Assembly (NCBI RefSeq): GCF_028389875.1
Contig: NC_084664.1
Coordinates: 39,504,323-39,568,322 of the forward strand
Length of the DNA stretch: 64,000 bases
Source: Rhea pennata
Taxonomy: Eukaryota; Chordata; Aves; Rheiformes; Rheidae
Reading direction: 5' to 3'
Part shown: in pieces, positions 39,783 through 52,600 of the stretch
How positions within the stretch are numbered: the stretch's first letter is position 1
How the letters are laid out: every line of letters starts with the position of its first letter
Made by a program: the position numbers and the translations under genes
Notes under the pieces: generated by a model
The model's input: only the letters and a program-made list of their open reading frames with translations
What the model was told of the DNA's origin: nothing
Databases searched by the model: none

Positions 39783-40873
39783 GTCAGTCTTGTTAACAGG
39801 AATAATCTTTGAATAATCTTTCTGGACTTCAGCTCTATTCCAGTGCTGCAACAGATGCGTACTGGCTCTTAATCTGGTGCAGTGGATTGTGTTTATACAT
39901 GGCATGTGCAATTTCAACATAAATTGAAGTCTATTGAAACGTCTTTATTTATAGTAGCTGAAAGTGGCCTCAGAGATTGGCCTAATAACTGGTGTCCTAT
40001 GAACTCTACAGTTGTGTTATTTTTCTTGCTTATGCTTTCTTTGCTTGTGAATGAGAAGGGTAGTACTGGAGCTGCTATGACAGCTCTGGGTGAGCAGCAG
40101 GTAACTTGTACGAATAAAGTTTTGCAGTGACTGACCCACTACAATGAATTTGCTATGTATAAAGCAGGTTCATATGTGTCCATGACTCATTCTCAAATAT
40201 GTTGTTTATCAGATTACTAGAATGAGTAATCTTAGGAGGAGAAGTTGCTTAGATTAAAAGAAAAAAAATTTGCTTGAAGTTGTCAACAAAATAATGGATA
40301 AAGCTGGAATTAAATATATTCAATCTGTCAAAAACCTTTGATGAAGTTCCTAGCAGAGTTCAGTGGAGGAATAAAATAGATGCAATTGTTAAAGTCATGT
40401 TACATACTGTAGCTTAATACGTGTTTGCTTCTGCGTTACATTTCTCTCTATTTCTCAGCTTGGGAGCATTTTAGTACTCGGGATGTCAAGTACTTATTGC
40501 CAGTCACTGAACATAAAAATACTAATATACTAGTAAGTTATTGCCAGCAGTGAATATTAGGGACATAAAAAGAGTTTGATGTGGGACAGACTAGAAATAT
40601 TAAGTGTTTTAAGTTTAAAGAGCTGGTAGAAAGACAAATAAGATATTAAATAGAAGAATAGTAGATGTGAGTTAAGCATTATGTTTTTTCAGTTCCTTCA
40701 TACTGTTGCAATTCTATTCTCACTCTATCATACTTATTTTCTTTTTTAATATGAAGAGAAACCAACAATTTTTCACGGAGAAATATTTTCTTTAGTTAGA
40801 GTTGCATTGCAGGACAGGTTTATGTAAAGTTTTATTTTCAAGATGAGGTGTTAGAGCAGACATTAGCGCAGAG

Positions 40874-40917
40874 TTTCTCTCTCTCTCTCTCTCTTTTTTT
40901 TTTTTTTTTTTTTTTTT
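40874..40917 (+). repeat. (CT)n followed by T24
   Basis: About ten CT units pass directly into an uninterrupted T run. Confidence 0.95.
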
Positions 40918-43900
40918 GTCTTTACATGTGTACCTGTGGCCTAAAAATGGCCTGAAGTCTAAGTATCAGTACAGTAAATCTGACGGTATTTATTAATTTT
41001 GTTTATATTGAAAACTGATCCAATCAAGGTGCCTGCAGTAGCAGTCTCAACCAAAGAGAAAAATAAGAGTAATCTTCAAGATAACAGTCATTTTGAAATT
41101 TTTATCTAAGTGGAAAATTCCTAAATTAAGGCAGACATCAGTGAGCATCCATCCAAGTTATGAACCATTATTTTAATGATGTTTTCTACATTTACCATGG
41201 TGATGTAATGAACAGATAATTTAGCAAGATCTGTGTTTGAGCCATTAGAAGAATCCCTTCTGCCTTCTATGACATGAGAGTAAGAGACTTGGGTTATGGT
41301 ATTTTCAGACTATTCACCTCCTGGGCAAGAAGATGAGAAGATATAATATTTTAAGAATGAAGTCCCATGAAGAATAGCTTTAAGTGCTATTTTTATAACA
41401 ATTTTAGTAGAAACCAGTTATATGATTGTGGACTCCTCAGCTGAACAAGTCTGTCCATGTTTTAATTTCCCAGAAATCAAGTACATTGTATGGTGATGAA
41501 ATTGATGATTAATGCAATATTTTTTTCCTTTATGGAACATCTGTATGTATTAGTAGTTTCTTCCATCAGCACATTTAGATGAATAGTTGCTAGTTGAATG
41601 TTTTATACTATAGCCAAGTTTGGTAACTATAACTTGTAATAAAAAGTACTAAAGTCACTATTCAGTGTAGGTATTTTTTTTCCTCCCTTTTTCTTCCTGT
41701 CTCTTACAGTTGTGAGCCCTGAGCAGCAAATGGGTTAACGTTGTTAGCACCTTGTATTTTTTCGTTCATGCAGTTCAGAGGAGGAAAGAACTGCATCTAC
41801 ACTAGCTTTTGTTGAAAGATGTGTGGTTTTTGTGTATAGAATGGACTTGACTGGCAGAACTAAGTACTGCGTATTTGTGTTTCTAAATGGAAAAAAAACC
41901 ATTTGTTTGTGAAGATAATCCCATTAAAATACATAGGCTTACACATGCATCAATTGAAGCATGTGTGCTCGTATTTTCAGATAATAAGTTTTTGTTTGAA
42001 AAAGAAATAATGATTCTTTAGTTAGTGTTATATTACCAGTAATGCATATAATTTGAAATAGAATGGCCTTTATCTACTTCTCTGTGAAGCTACCAAGTCT
42101 TTTTCTTTTTTTGCAACTGTTGTGATACTTAGTGCTTTCAGATTGATTGTTTTGGTTCCTGTTGTTAACTGGTTGCTTCTAGCTCTTGTGGAAAAAAACT
42201 ACGGTGTAGAAATGTAACTTTTCAGAAACTGTTAACTAAAATATTATAAAACCCACTTTTTAAATTTTCCAGGTATTTTTAGAGTTTTAATGCTGATGCC
42301 ATTCTTGGTTTATGCAGGATTTGCAGAAAGATGCTGTGATTGTTGGAATTATCATTGTTTTGATGCATGAATGTTTACTTTCATACTTGAAAATTTACAA
42401 AGAATAAGAAATTAGCAGATGGCACAAAGAATGCTAAATGATTCCTCTATGAGGAATCTGTGAGGTTTGCAATAGAGAAGCAGCATAAAGAAAAAGGAAA
42501 GAAAAGGTGTTTATCACTAGATCCTGTATCTAAATGGATTTTTATTGTTGAAATACAAATTAGACTGTTAAAATACTGCTGCCCTAATTTTCTGTTGTAT
42601 GAAGTTCTCCCTAGTATGCCTGCATGCCTGTAATACATGCACAGACGTAATGCATGTCTACAACTGGGCATATATGAATAGCTTATTTTAGCCTTTTACT
42701 GCTCCTACACTGAATCACTTCTCACCTAGATCATTGCCATTCTTTAGTGTAAAAGCTCCCCTATGTAGCTATATAACTGGTTTAGCTTAATAGAAACAGA
42801 AGTGGCTTTTTTAGCATCAGTGTTCCACTTAAAAGGGCCAGCAGTTTGACATCTAGTCTATTAATACTGATTTAAAAGGAGCTTCAGTTACTTGAGGTCT
42901 TCAGGCATTTCTGTGGGTTTAAAAATAAAAACATGTTTTCCTTTTGTGCCTGGAGAGACAAAGAAAAATACAACAAAGGGAACTGATGATTCCATTTGTA
43001 AATGTCCTCTCTCTTCCTCTTTTTCATGTGTAAAGAAGCTAACAGGATCTTGTTCTGCTTGTTACTATGCTAATATTTTATTACACCCTTAGTTGCAGGC
43101 AGAATTTGTTTATTTATAAGGTTCTATCACATGCAAAGTAAAATGAAAGTATGAAGAGCTTTGAAAATATTCATCCCTTACTGCAGGGTGAATATAAAAC
43201 ATAAAACCATTCTGCAACGTTCACCACGTTCCTTTAGTTTTAAATATCAAATTACTGTTTCACAAGTTTGCTTTTTACTATGTTGCTAACATGTAGGTTG
43301 CTCAGTTGTTCCCATGAGAAAGAGTATGTTTGGCAGATTTGCAGTTCCTAAAATTATATATATATCTAAAATCTGTTTTTGGATAAAGTAATTTACCTTA
43401 AATATCAAGCAGCATTGCAGTCCTATTATGGTATAGCATAGAATTGTGTGAAAGTTGCCTGTGTGAACACTTCTTATTTAGCTTATCTTCTGTGCTGCCA
43501 AGGTTCTAAAAATCAGCAAATAATATACTTGAATACATCCATATAACTTATCTGTTTATTTTCCTGTTCATATCATTTAAAAAATTTTCCATTTGAGAAG
43601 AAAAATAGAATTATGTTTGTAGCTGTAGTACATTCACAACAGAGTGCAACAGACAGCTAAATATAGTTGAAAATTTGGGGGTTTGCATGTATCTCGAACT
43701 ACCTGCTGTTACGATATTACTTCAACAGCTGTTAATCAGGTGGGAGCTAAACAAAGATTATCATCTTGTAAGAATTTCTTTAGGCTGAAGGTATTGACCT
43801 TGATGTGAAAGGTGGCAGTGATGTCAGGATGTTCATTTTGGGGTGCCTAACTTCTAGCACTTCCTTAAAGAAATGACTGTTTTTTTGCTGATTGATTCGA

Positions 43901-45142
43901 GAAAATCAAGTCACTTAAGGAGACTGGAATGAAGCAACTGAAAATTGAGCCCCAGATCACTTGCTGCTCCAGAAGGTTTGGGGCAGTATAATAACCACAT
44001 TTCATAATTGTTTTGAACTTAGTGGGTTTCTAATGTTCTCTTTTAGTTTATAGATCCCCAGAATTGTACGGTAGAGTTATGCATAGTGCATAGCTCTTGA
44101 TCTGAGTTACCTTTCACATACCTCTTAGAAATGGTCCAGAGAACTGCAGAAAAACACAGACCATAGATCATAAATATTGAAAGGCACAGAAGCTATATCT
44201 TGAGTACTTTCAAAGTGTTAATAATCACCATTAATGAACTTAATGAGTAAACTGATACATGTAATATTATTTTGAAGGATTTTCAGTACTGTCTCTTAGT
44301 GTTTTCTCATTAACCTGTCGACTGTCAGGTAGACAGTGTGTTCAAGTTGTATCTCTTCTCTCTTACATACGGAATCAATGGAAAGATGTGAATATGAACA
44401 GGTAATTTTATAGATTGCTATAGATTATTATAGATTTATACACTTGTATTTGTGGTTTTGGTAGACTATAGAATACATTACAGCTTTTGGTATCTTATAT
44501 AAGTGCACTATGAAACAAAATTATGTATTAGCTGCATAAGTAGTGTGAAGATAAAGAAATTTGTAACACTGTTTATTACTCTGAGTAATATAGTCATACC
44601 CAGCTGCTTGCTGAACATACTTTCCTGAAAGCGTGACAGTAATTGATATTTGGCACAAAAGCTATTTTTCCTGTAAGAGTTAATGTAATAGAAGGGGGGT
44701 GACTTTCCACCCTCTATGTCATAAATACTCTCCCTGTGTATTTAAATTTTAAATTTTCTTTGAAGTCTGAGTTTGATGGATTCAGCTGCTTCATCTCTGA
44801 GTCTGACAACAGTTAGTGGAGAGGGCTATTAAATAATAAGCAATGGGGTTCCTAACAATGGTAAGCAAGCAAAGGACAGCATTGTTGCTCTGTTCTGAAC
44901 GTACGTGACTGCTAAATTATACTACAAATACCATCGGTTACATCCAGTATGAACCTTTGCACGTAATGAATTTTCATTTCATTTACTTCACTAAGCTCTC
45001 TTTAGAGAAAAACAAGTTTTAATACAGAGGCTGAAAGCAGTGCTCATAAAATGGCTTGTGTTAAAATAAGTGCAAAAAGATCACTGTAGTTTGTGGTAAG
45101 AATCAGCAGCATTATATGTACCACTGCTCAGTTAAGCCAACA

Positions 45143-45163
45143 TTTTTTTTTTTTTTTTTTTTT
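45143..45163 (+). repeat. T21 homopolymer
   Basis: An uninterrupted T run in intronic DNA. Confidence 0.95.
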
Positions 45164-46856
45164 GCCCATACTTTAGCTACTTCTGTCCTTTAAGACACCT
45201 GTCAACAACAAATGAAAGTGTTAATACTTGTGTGTCAGGTTGGGGCTGTCAGACACTACAGAGCCAAACTGAAGGGAGTCTGGTGATTGTGTAGAAAATT
45301 GAACAGTAGCTACTTTGGGGACGTGCTGCTTCTGCACTGCTAAGTTAGGCTTTTCATATTCAGAACACTACCTCACATGTGTAGTGGGTTTGGTAGTATA
45401 TTTAAACAACTAGTGACTCCAGCATCTTATCCTGGTCATATGTATACCTATGTGGGAATTAATTTCATTTACATCCTTATTAGTGGTTGCATGCAAATGT
45501 TTAATAGAAAGAAGAATATTGATGGAATCTTTTGTCTTCAAATTTGTGCAGAAGAAGTAGATGTTAATTCTAGTGTCATCCTCTCTAAGTGTACCTGATG
45601 GATTGAATAGGCTGGGAATGTTTAAAGAAGTTACAAGATCTGTATGAGTCAATGCACAAAGGCTTTTCTGATCTAATAGATGCTGTTGTTAGAGATAGGT
45701 TAACATAGATTTCACCCTTTTTAATTATTTTTCTTCTCTGGGAGTTCTTAGACGAACGTAGTTCCAGTCATTCATTTTGATGTGATTTCATCTAACTCAT
45801 GTTCACTGATGGCTACTGATGCTTCATTTTCCTGAGTTGGAGGCAGTCACTAGACTAATAGAGTTTAATGTCTGCTCTAATCTGTGTGTTCTGAGGTTAT
45901 CATTCATTAGCTTTACGGGTGTAATGTCTGTGCTGACAACTGAATAGAGAAGATCTAAAGATACACAGTAGGTGCTATTGAAGTTGTCTAATTAACTTGT
46001 CAATTACTAAATGTTCTTGGTATATTTAAGGGAGGAATTATAAAGGATTATTTGCCCACATGAGAAGATAAGCAACATATGTGATTTTTAATGCAAAAAG
46101 AAGTGTTACAAGTTTGTTTCATCCAAGTTACAGAATTCTCACCAATTTATTACACTTGTAATCCTATTATGAGTAAAAGGAGACACACCTTACAGGCAAA
46201 GCCAATAATTTGTTAGTTTAAATAAAGTTTTAGTGGTCTAATGGAAAAAATACAATTAGGATTACTATCCAGTTAAGATAGGAGCACTGCTTAAATTACT
46301 TATGATTAAGATGCTGTATACACAACTTTCTAGTATCTGCTGCTTTCTCTGGTGTCAGACATGCACTTCCACTGCCATTATGACTACTAAGACACTAAGG
46401 TTGGGCATGAAGGTGAAGGTCAAGGGGTAGGTTGTCCACTCTTCAAATCCTTTGCTAGGAAGAGTGTGGTGTTGGTAGTTTTTCTTCCTCTTCACTCTGG
46501 GATCTGCTTGTGATTGTTTCTGTGCGTTTGTTAACGTGCTCTACATCTTGCTCTTCACTGATTTGCAAGTCTGCGCTATATCTGAATGTATTATTTATAG
46601 CATATTTTACCTATGTGCATCCTTGTTCTTTGTTATCCTTAAAACTGAGTTTACCCAGTTTCCGAGGTGGCTTTCCTTTGGTTACCAGTAACAGACCATT
46701 GGTGAGAAAAATGCTCTGAGCCTCTAGTACCATCCTGTGCCTGTGGTTTCAAGGCCCCTGCTATCATCCCATCCCTGTGCTCTGTGTGGAGTTTTCATTC
46801 TAGAGTCACAGGCAGCTTGTTCTTGCAGAGAATATCACCTGTTACTACTATCTATT

Positions 46857-46863
<7 letters not shown>

Positions 46864-46925
<62 letters not shown>

Positions 46926-46931
46926 TATACA
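46864..46931. repeat. (TA)n microsatellite, about 26 units plus an interrupted continuation
   Basis: A near-perfect alternating TA tract from about 46866 to 46918, a short A interruption, then a few more TA units. It is self-complementary and can extrude as a hairpin or cruciform. Confidence 0.97.
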
Positions 46932-48560
46932 CAGCAGTGGTATACTGCACAGTTGACAAAAATGTGAAAGAAAATAGGTAATAATCACTAAATCGTTAGT
47001 TAGATAATTGCTGTTAAAACTAAACAAGGTAAAAAAAAAGCTCTAGGCAGGCCAAGACAAAAACCTGACAAGTCCTGAGGTCTTTGGCTTTATTCTAACA
47101 CAAAGCCTGTGGCCTGTTAGCTGGCAATGGCTACATAAATTAATCACTTACTAAGCTGTGATCTCCCGTAAGTAAATTTAGATTAGGATAATCTGTACTG
47201 TGTTAAAACAAAGAACTTGGTTCTGAAATGCTGTGGTTTAATTCAGGTGTGCTATTGCAATGTAGGCCTGCTAAGGATTATCTTCATACAGGGAAGTTTT
47301 GTGATGCTCCTGTCTGCCTACCACCTGTCAGTTCCTGCTAAGACTGGTAAGATGTATGGTTTTGTTCTGGATGTAATTTACAGTAGTCCTGGTAGAAAAA
47401 GAAAGGGAGTTAGTTAGTACAGTGCTGGCTTTAAGCTGTTACAGCAATCCATGATTTCCTATGCTGAAAGGAACATCAGATGCCTGTTACCACAGCAGGG
47501 ATTCTGACACAGGTTAAGATCTGTTCTGAAATGTTCCTGTTCTCTCTCTCAAAATTACTGATATCTTCTATGGGAAAACGGGAGGCCTTACTCAGATGAG
47601 ATAAGCCTATCAGTGGTTTCTTGCCCAGAGGAGACAGCAAATCTTCTCAGGCTCTGTAGTAGCAGAAGATTTTGTTTTTGAAGTGACTGGTATTCTGAGT
47701 TTGTCCTTCTTGGAACAGAGTTAGATAATTTTATACAAGAAGCTTTTATTTTTCTTGTTGAGCCCTGACCAATTCTTAACAATGTTGTAAGACAATGTTG
47801 CCTGTGGAGGAATTTTGAAGAAGGAGGAGTAATAGAGAAGTAGCTCTAATGTTTACAGCTGAGTGTTGTGTATCAATTTCATTTAGGTGAAGAGAGAATG
47901 AAAAAATGAAGGGAAAGAATTGTTATTTAGTCTAAAATTTTACTCAACTCTACAAGACAGGACATTGTGGAAAATGGCAGGATCTCCTCTTTGCTTTGGA
48001 ATCAGTTGTGTCTGCCACTGGGATAATGAAATGGGATTTCCAGTAGAATTGTATCTTGTTGGTCAGCTTTGGGATCTGAGGCGGTCCCAACTATGATGTA
48101 AGCTTTTTTTCTGATCAGAGCATGAACTGACTCTCTCTTACCTGGCTTACTGTTTCTGGAAAACTTGTAAAGCCTACACATCTTCAGATCTACTTTTTTT
48201 GTTAGGTTTAGTTGAGATCAAGAAATGAATTGTAAAGTTAGGAGGAGGGATACACATACAGGCGATATGATCCCTGGGATTATTTTCCTAGGAAACCAAG
48301 CTAAAACATAATATATGGTTCATTGGTAGCCGTGGAAACAGCCTGTTTTTTTTCTCAATCACTTTTATCCTCATGCAGCTTTCTCTGCCATGACTTCCTT
48401 CTCATAAATCTGCAGCTTGCTTTTAAGAAATAGTTTATATTGTAACTAAATGCCATAGTGGGAAGTGTTCAAATTCTGTACTAGGAAGGCAGTTAAAAAA
48501 AAAAAAAACTTTATAAATTAATATTTCTGCTAACTTTGAATGCAGACTATTTAAGAGAGT

Positions 48561-48600
48561 TTTCTGAAGGTTGAACTGAGGTTTCTGAAGGTTGAGCTCC
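48561..48600 (+). repeat. Two-copy tandem duplication, period 21
   Basis: The unit 'tttctgaaggttgaRct' occurs at 48561 and again at 48582. Confidence 0.85.
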
Positions 48601-49452
48601 TTAACATTCTGGAAATAATACTGTACTGGATGGGGCCTGCAGGAATTGAACTGTATTTATAATAAATTGCTGACTCCAAAATGGATCCTTTACAATGTAG
48701 TGCTTACAGCTGCAGCTGTTCTTAACAAATGCTTAAGTAAATAATCCTGTGCAATAGGCTGGTACCAAGTTGTTGTTGATTTTTCAAATCTATAGAATTG
48801 TGTACTTATTTATTGTAGAGGCAGTTTGTTTCCAGTTCCTACAAGTTCAAGCAGCTAAAATAATGGATTGTATGTTTAGACTGGGAAAAAAAAAAGAATC
48901 TTAAGAGAATCGCTATTCTCTTTTTTTAGAAACTAGTCTTAAACATGGTGGCCCATATATTTTTAATACATTTTTTTCTTAAACATGAATGACAGCAGTT
49001 TTTGTGCATAATTCTGTGTTTTGTTTCTCAAAGTTGGTGACTGTATAGAAAGAACTTCTGATAGATATGCAAGAAACAATACTGCAGTTACTAGCATCTT
49101 CTAATGAGCTTTGTAAAACCATTAGGACTCAGAGAACAAAGCAGGGTTGATGTGGAATTTTTGAAACTTTTCCACATAGGACATCTTTATATTAATTTTT
49201 CTTCTAAGTAATTCTTTGTATTATGGTTCCCCTAATGAAGATTAATGTTCAGTAAAAATGGCAATTTAATTTCACAAGATGAGAGTAAATTTTGAAATAC
49301 AAAATTTCTATTTGTATCAAAATGTATATTATGTCACCGGGGAGTTTGTTTTCAATATCAGACCAGAAGTATCAGTTGGCTTTTCTTACTATTAACATGT
49401 TTTTTTTCTTGTTTTATTATCAGTGATTCATATTGTTTCACCCTATTCTAGA

Positions 49453-49604
49453 TAATCATAGAAATAATCATAGAGTGGTAAGGTTGGAAGGGACCTCTGG
49501 AGATCATCTAGTCCAACCCCCAGCGTAGCACATATGGTGACTGAACGTGCAACCTTGGCATTAGCAGCACCACGCTCTAACCAACTGAGCTAAATCTGAT
49601 CCTC
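49453..49604 (-). mobile_element. tRNA-Ile-headed, CR1-tailed SINE (TguSINE1-like)
   Basis: Read on the minus strand, the head (about 49604 down to 49530) contains TTAGCTCAGTTGG followed by TTAGAGCGTGGTGCT, the D-arm and anticodon-arm region of tRNA-Ile. The Pol III box A is intact (49581-49593). Box B is degraded to GTTCAGTCACC (49536-49546). The tail (about 49525 down to 49453) is the CR1 3' end, with GGTTGGACTAGATGATCT and CCTTCCAACC, closing with two copies of the CR1 terminal motif TCTATGATTAT. The length of about 150 bp suits a full SINE. CR1 machinery would have mobilised it; that and the TguSINE1 label rest on knowledge of passerine SINEs. It is an old, inactive copy. Confidence 0.85.
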
Positions 49605-52600
49605 GAGTTTTTGAAATGTTCTGAACCAGTATTGTCCTAAGGAGTTCTTTGATACTGTATTTATTTCTCCAAATGGTCTGTAGCAGAACTATGCTAAAGA
49701 GGAAGGAAACTACTCATAGTTAAGTAGCCTGTGTCCCTGTTGACAGTTAAAGTATCAAACTTGAAGTCTCTATTGTTCAGAATTTTTTCCAGACATGCAT
49801 AGAGTTTGCATAATTTGATGCTCCAGTGGTAAGTGGTAAATGATGCTCCATTAGTACCTGTTATTCTTAGATAAGACATAAACCTACTGTGTATGTGATA
49901 AAGAAGTCTATTTCTCGGTCACTTCTGTGCTACCTAGCTAAAAAATTATTTCTGTAAAATTATTTCCGAATCTCCATTTGTAAGACCAAGTCCAAAAAGT
50001 CTATAACAATCTGTATTTTAAATATATGATGATGCTTTATGCCATGTCTAGTTCGTAACATACCAGATGGTTGCATTCCAATAGAGGATAGTAAGTTACC
50101 TGGGGATAAATTGTATCTGCAATTCTGCATGTATCAATCAATCAGATATAACGAACTATACCCAAACATACCTGAAACTGCTGTTACTGTGAAAGTTTGC
50201 TCTTTTATTTTTGGTTTTTCATTTAAATTTAAAGATCCTTAAACACTGGGAAAAATTGCATTTAACTGTTTGGAGTTTCTCTGTATGAAACTTTATGTGA
50301 AACTTGCTACTTTCGTTTTGAAAATGAGATGCATAGTACAGATCAGAGAGACATTAAAGAATCTGTATATTGTAATAATCAGGATCAGTACTTTAAGATG
50401 TTTGAGAATTATATTTGAGAAAGTCATGATGATTGTTGTACTATGAAAATGTGAACTTGAACCATCACATGATTTAGTATGTGAATCTAGATCTCATCAT
50501 AGCTAAAGAATGTCTACTGTATCAAATCAAGATATGCAGAAAAAAAGGCATTACTTATTGCAGAGTTGATCCCTTGAAAAGAAAAAATAAAACCTTGTAA
50601 CACTGTGGTAATTTCTTCATGTTACCTATGATTTTGCTGGGTGTAATTATCTGAATGTGCCATACATTTTAGACTAAGCGAATGTTTTGGCCTTTGTGCG
50701 CACTCTGCTCCATCACTACTGGAGGTTGAAACCATTTTGTTAATATAATTGTACAGAAAAATGCCAAGGAAAAAAATTGATAAAACTTTGACTTCAAAAT
50801 GAATTAATAAGAGATTGGCTCTTGCTATGTGTATGTTTTGTTTTTACAGAAAGATGCAGTTGATGTGCAAAGAGAACCAAATGGTTTTAGATATGGTACA
50901 CTTTAGTAAATGACTGAAATACCACTGCAGCATAGAACAAGTTACTGAAATAGGGTTTCAACATGTATTAGACAAGAAGTTGCCACACACCAATGAAATA
51001 GGTGTACCATTTCTTTAGAAACTACTTACTGTTTTTAGTAATAAAGGAAGGTTGATGAACTCCATAAAATCTTGTTTGTTTTTTTCTTTCTTTCTAAACT
51101 ATGCTAGCAGTTGAAATCCAGTACCTCAAAGAATTAATTGATTTCTAGTATTTTCAATTATAATATGACTATTTTTAGTTCAATATTCAGAACAGATGAT
51201 AGGTAATGGAATTCCATATTTAAAATGTATGAATATGTAAGGTGCAGTATTCAAATAATTTAATAATTTTGTTAACTACTGCATCAAATTAATTCACCAA
51301 ATTATTTTGCGTTACATGTATCCTCTATATCTGTTTCAACATACAAATCTTATGCTTTTAAAGTAACAAACCAGTAATAGAGTATTTGATTCCTTTCAGT
51401 TCTTATGCTTCTCCTTAGCTCCTTTGCCATTTCAGATTTAAGTTCCCTTAAGCCCAACAAGGCAAAGGCCATTTGGAGCACTAATTTATTAAAATGTGTA
51501 GAAACTTTGGTAAAGTTGGTTGAAGATGTGTTTTTAAAAATCTTTTAAACACAGTCTTTTTTTTGTAAAGACAAAAAGGGAAAGTTTTGAATTTCAATGT
51601 CAGTGTTTTTCATTGATATTTCTATTCAGTAATGTCTTTGTAAGAAATTAGAAGGTTTATTTCTTGAATTGTAGTCTATATATTAGTTAAACTATCCTGA
51701 GAGCTGTTGAATGTAAAAAATGTGATCCTTTCAATCTTTTTTATTATAGCACTTGAATGCTTGGCCTTATTTTCATGGTACAAACATAAGTATTAATACT
51801 GAGGGCCTGTCTACTTTTGGGTAGATTTATACGTATAGGTGACACCAGGAAAAGCTATATTTTTAGAGAAGATGCAGATTACAACAGCAGGCTTTCTTTT
51901 GCTGGCCTAATTTAACTATTGAAAATAGTAAGCTTGGTAATCAAAGGATAATTTGGCACTTACAACTGTCTGTTGTAGCAGTTTTCTGCTATCCTGGTGT
52001 CATTTACAGTTACTGTCCACTGTACAGGCAAAATATAAGGTAAATGTACTATTCACCACATACTGGTTACACAGTCTGCACATGCTTTATGCATGAAAGT
52101 GGTTAATAGGATTTATTTTCAGTTTTCATTAACAGTATCAATCTTTTAACAATGAAATAGGAAAAGAAAACGTGCATAAATGTTTCAGTACTGAAGATGA
52201 AAGTCTTATTTTTCTGTTGAATATGGAAAAGCTTTTTTTTTTTTTTTAATCAGTAATCATAACAGAGTAGAAGAATAATCCGTTGAATGTAGTAATCTAG
52301 AAAAATAAGGAAGAGGAATATTTTCAGAATGGAACAGTTCTAGCTTCTGTTTCCCTGGTATATCAAAAAAACGCAAAACTTCCCTTATCATCATGAAATC
52401 ATTTAAGCATTGTTAGGTTGTATTGTGGAGTTCTTTATAAGACTGAGATATAGAAACTTAGTATAGTTTCCAATATTATTTAAACACTTCTGCCTTCTCT
52501 CAGTCATCCGAGACATACTCATTTTTTTCTGTAGGTTTAAGCAAATGTGCCTTCATTGTGGGATACACTGACCTGATTTCAAAGGACAAGAATATATCTG

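Larger units (their letters stand above)
32095..49450. other. Intronic stretch without recognised genes
   Basis: AT-rich DNA with simple repeats only (listed separately) and no supported exon or RNA gene. The 125-codon minus-strand frame at 39543-39920 owes its Lys/Glu-rich middle to the reverse complement of a pyrimidine tract, so it is not taken as coding. Short TG/TA-alternating patches occur near 35985-36030 and 37130-37170. Confidence 0.55.

Noticed and set aside
39543..39920. 125-codon minus-strand ORF with a Lys/Glu-rich centre
   Set aside because: The basic stretch is the reverse complement of a polypyrimidine tract. The flanks show no homology.
49530..49604. A functional tRNA-Ile gene on the minus strand
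   Set aside because: Only the D-arm/anticodon-arm part is conserved, box B is degraded, the acceptor stem cannot be formed, and the sequence is fused to a CR1 tail. It is a SINE head.
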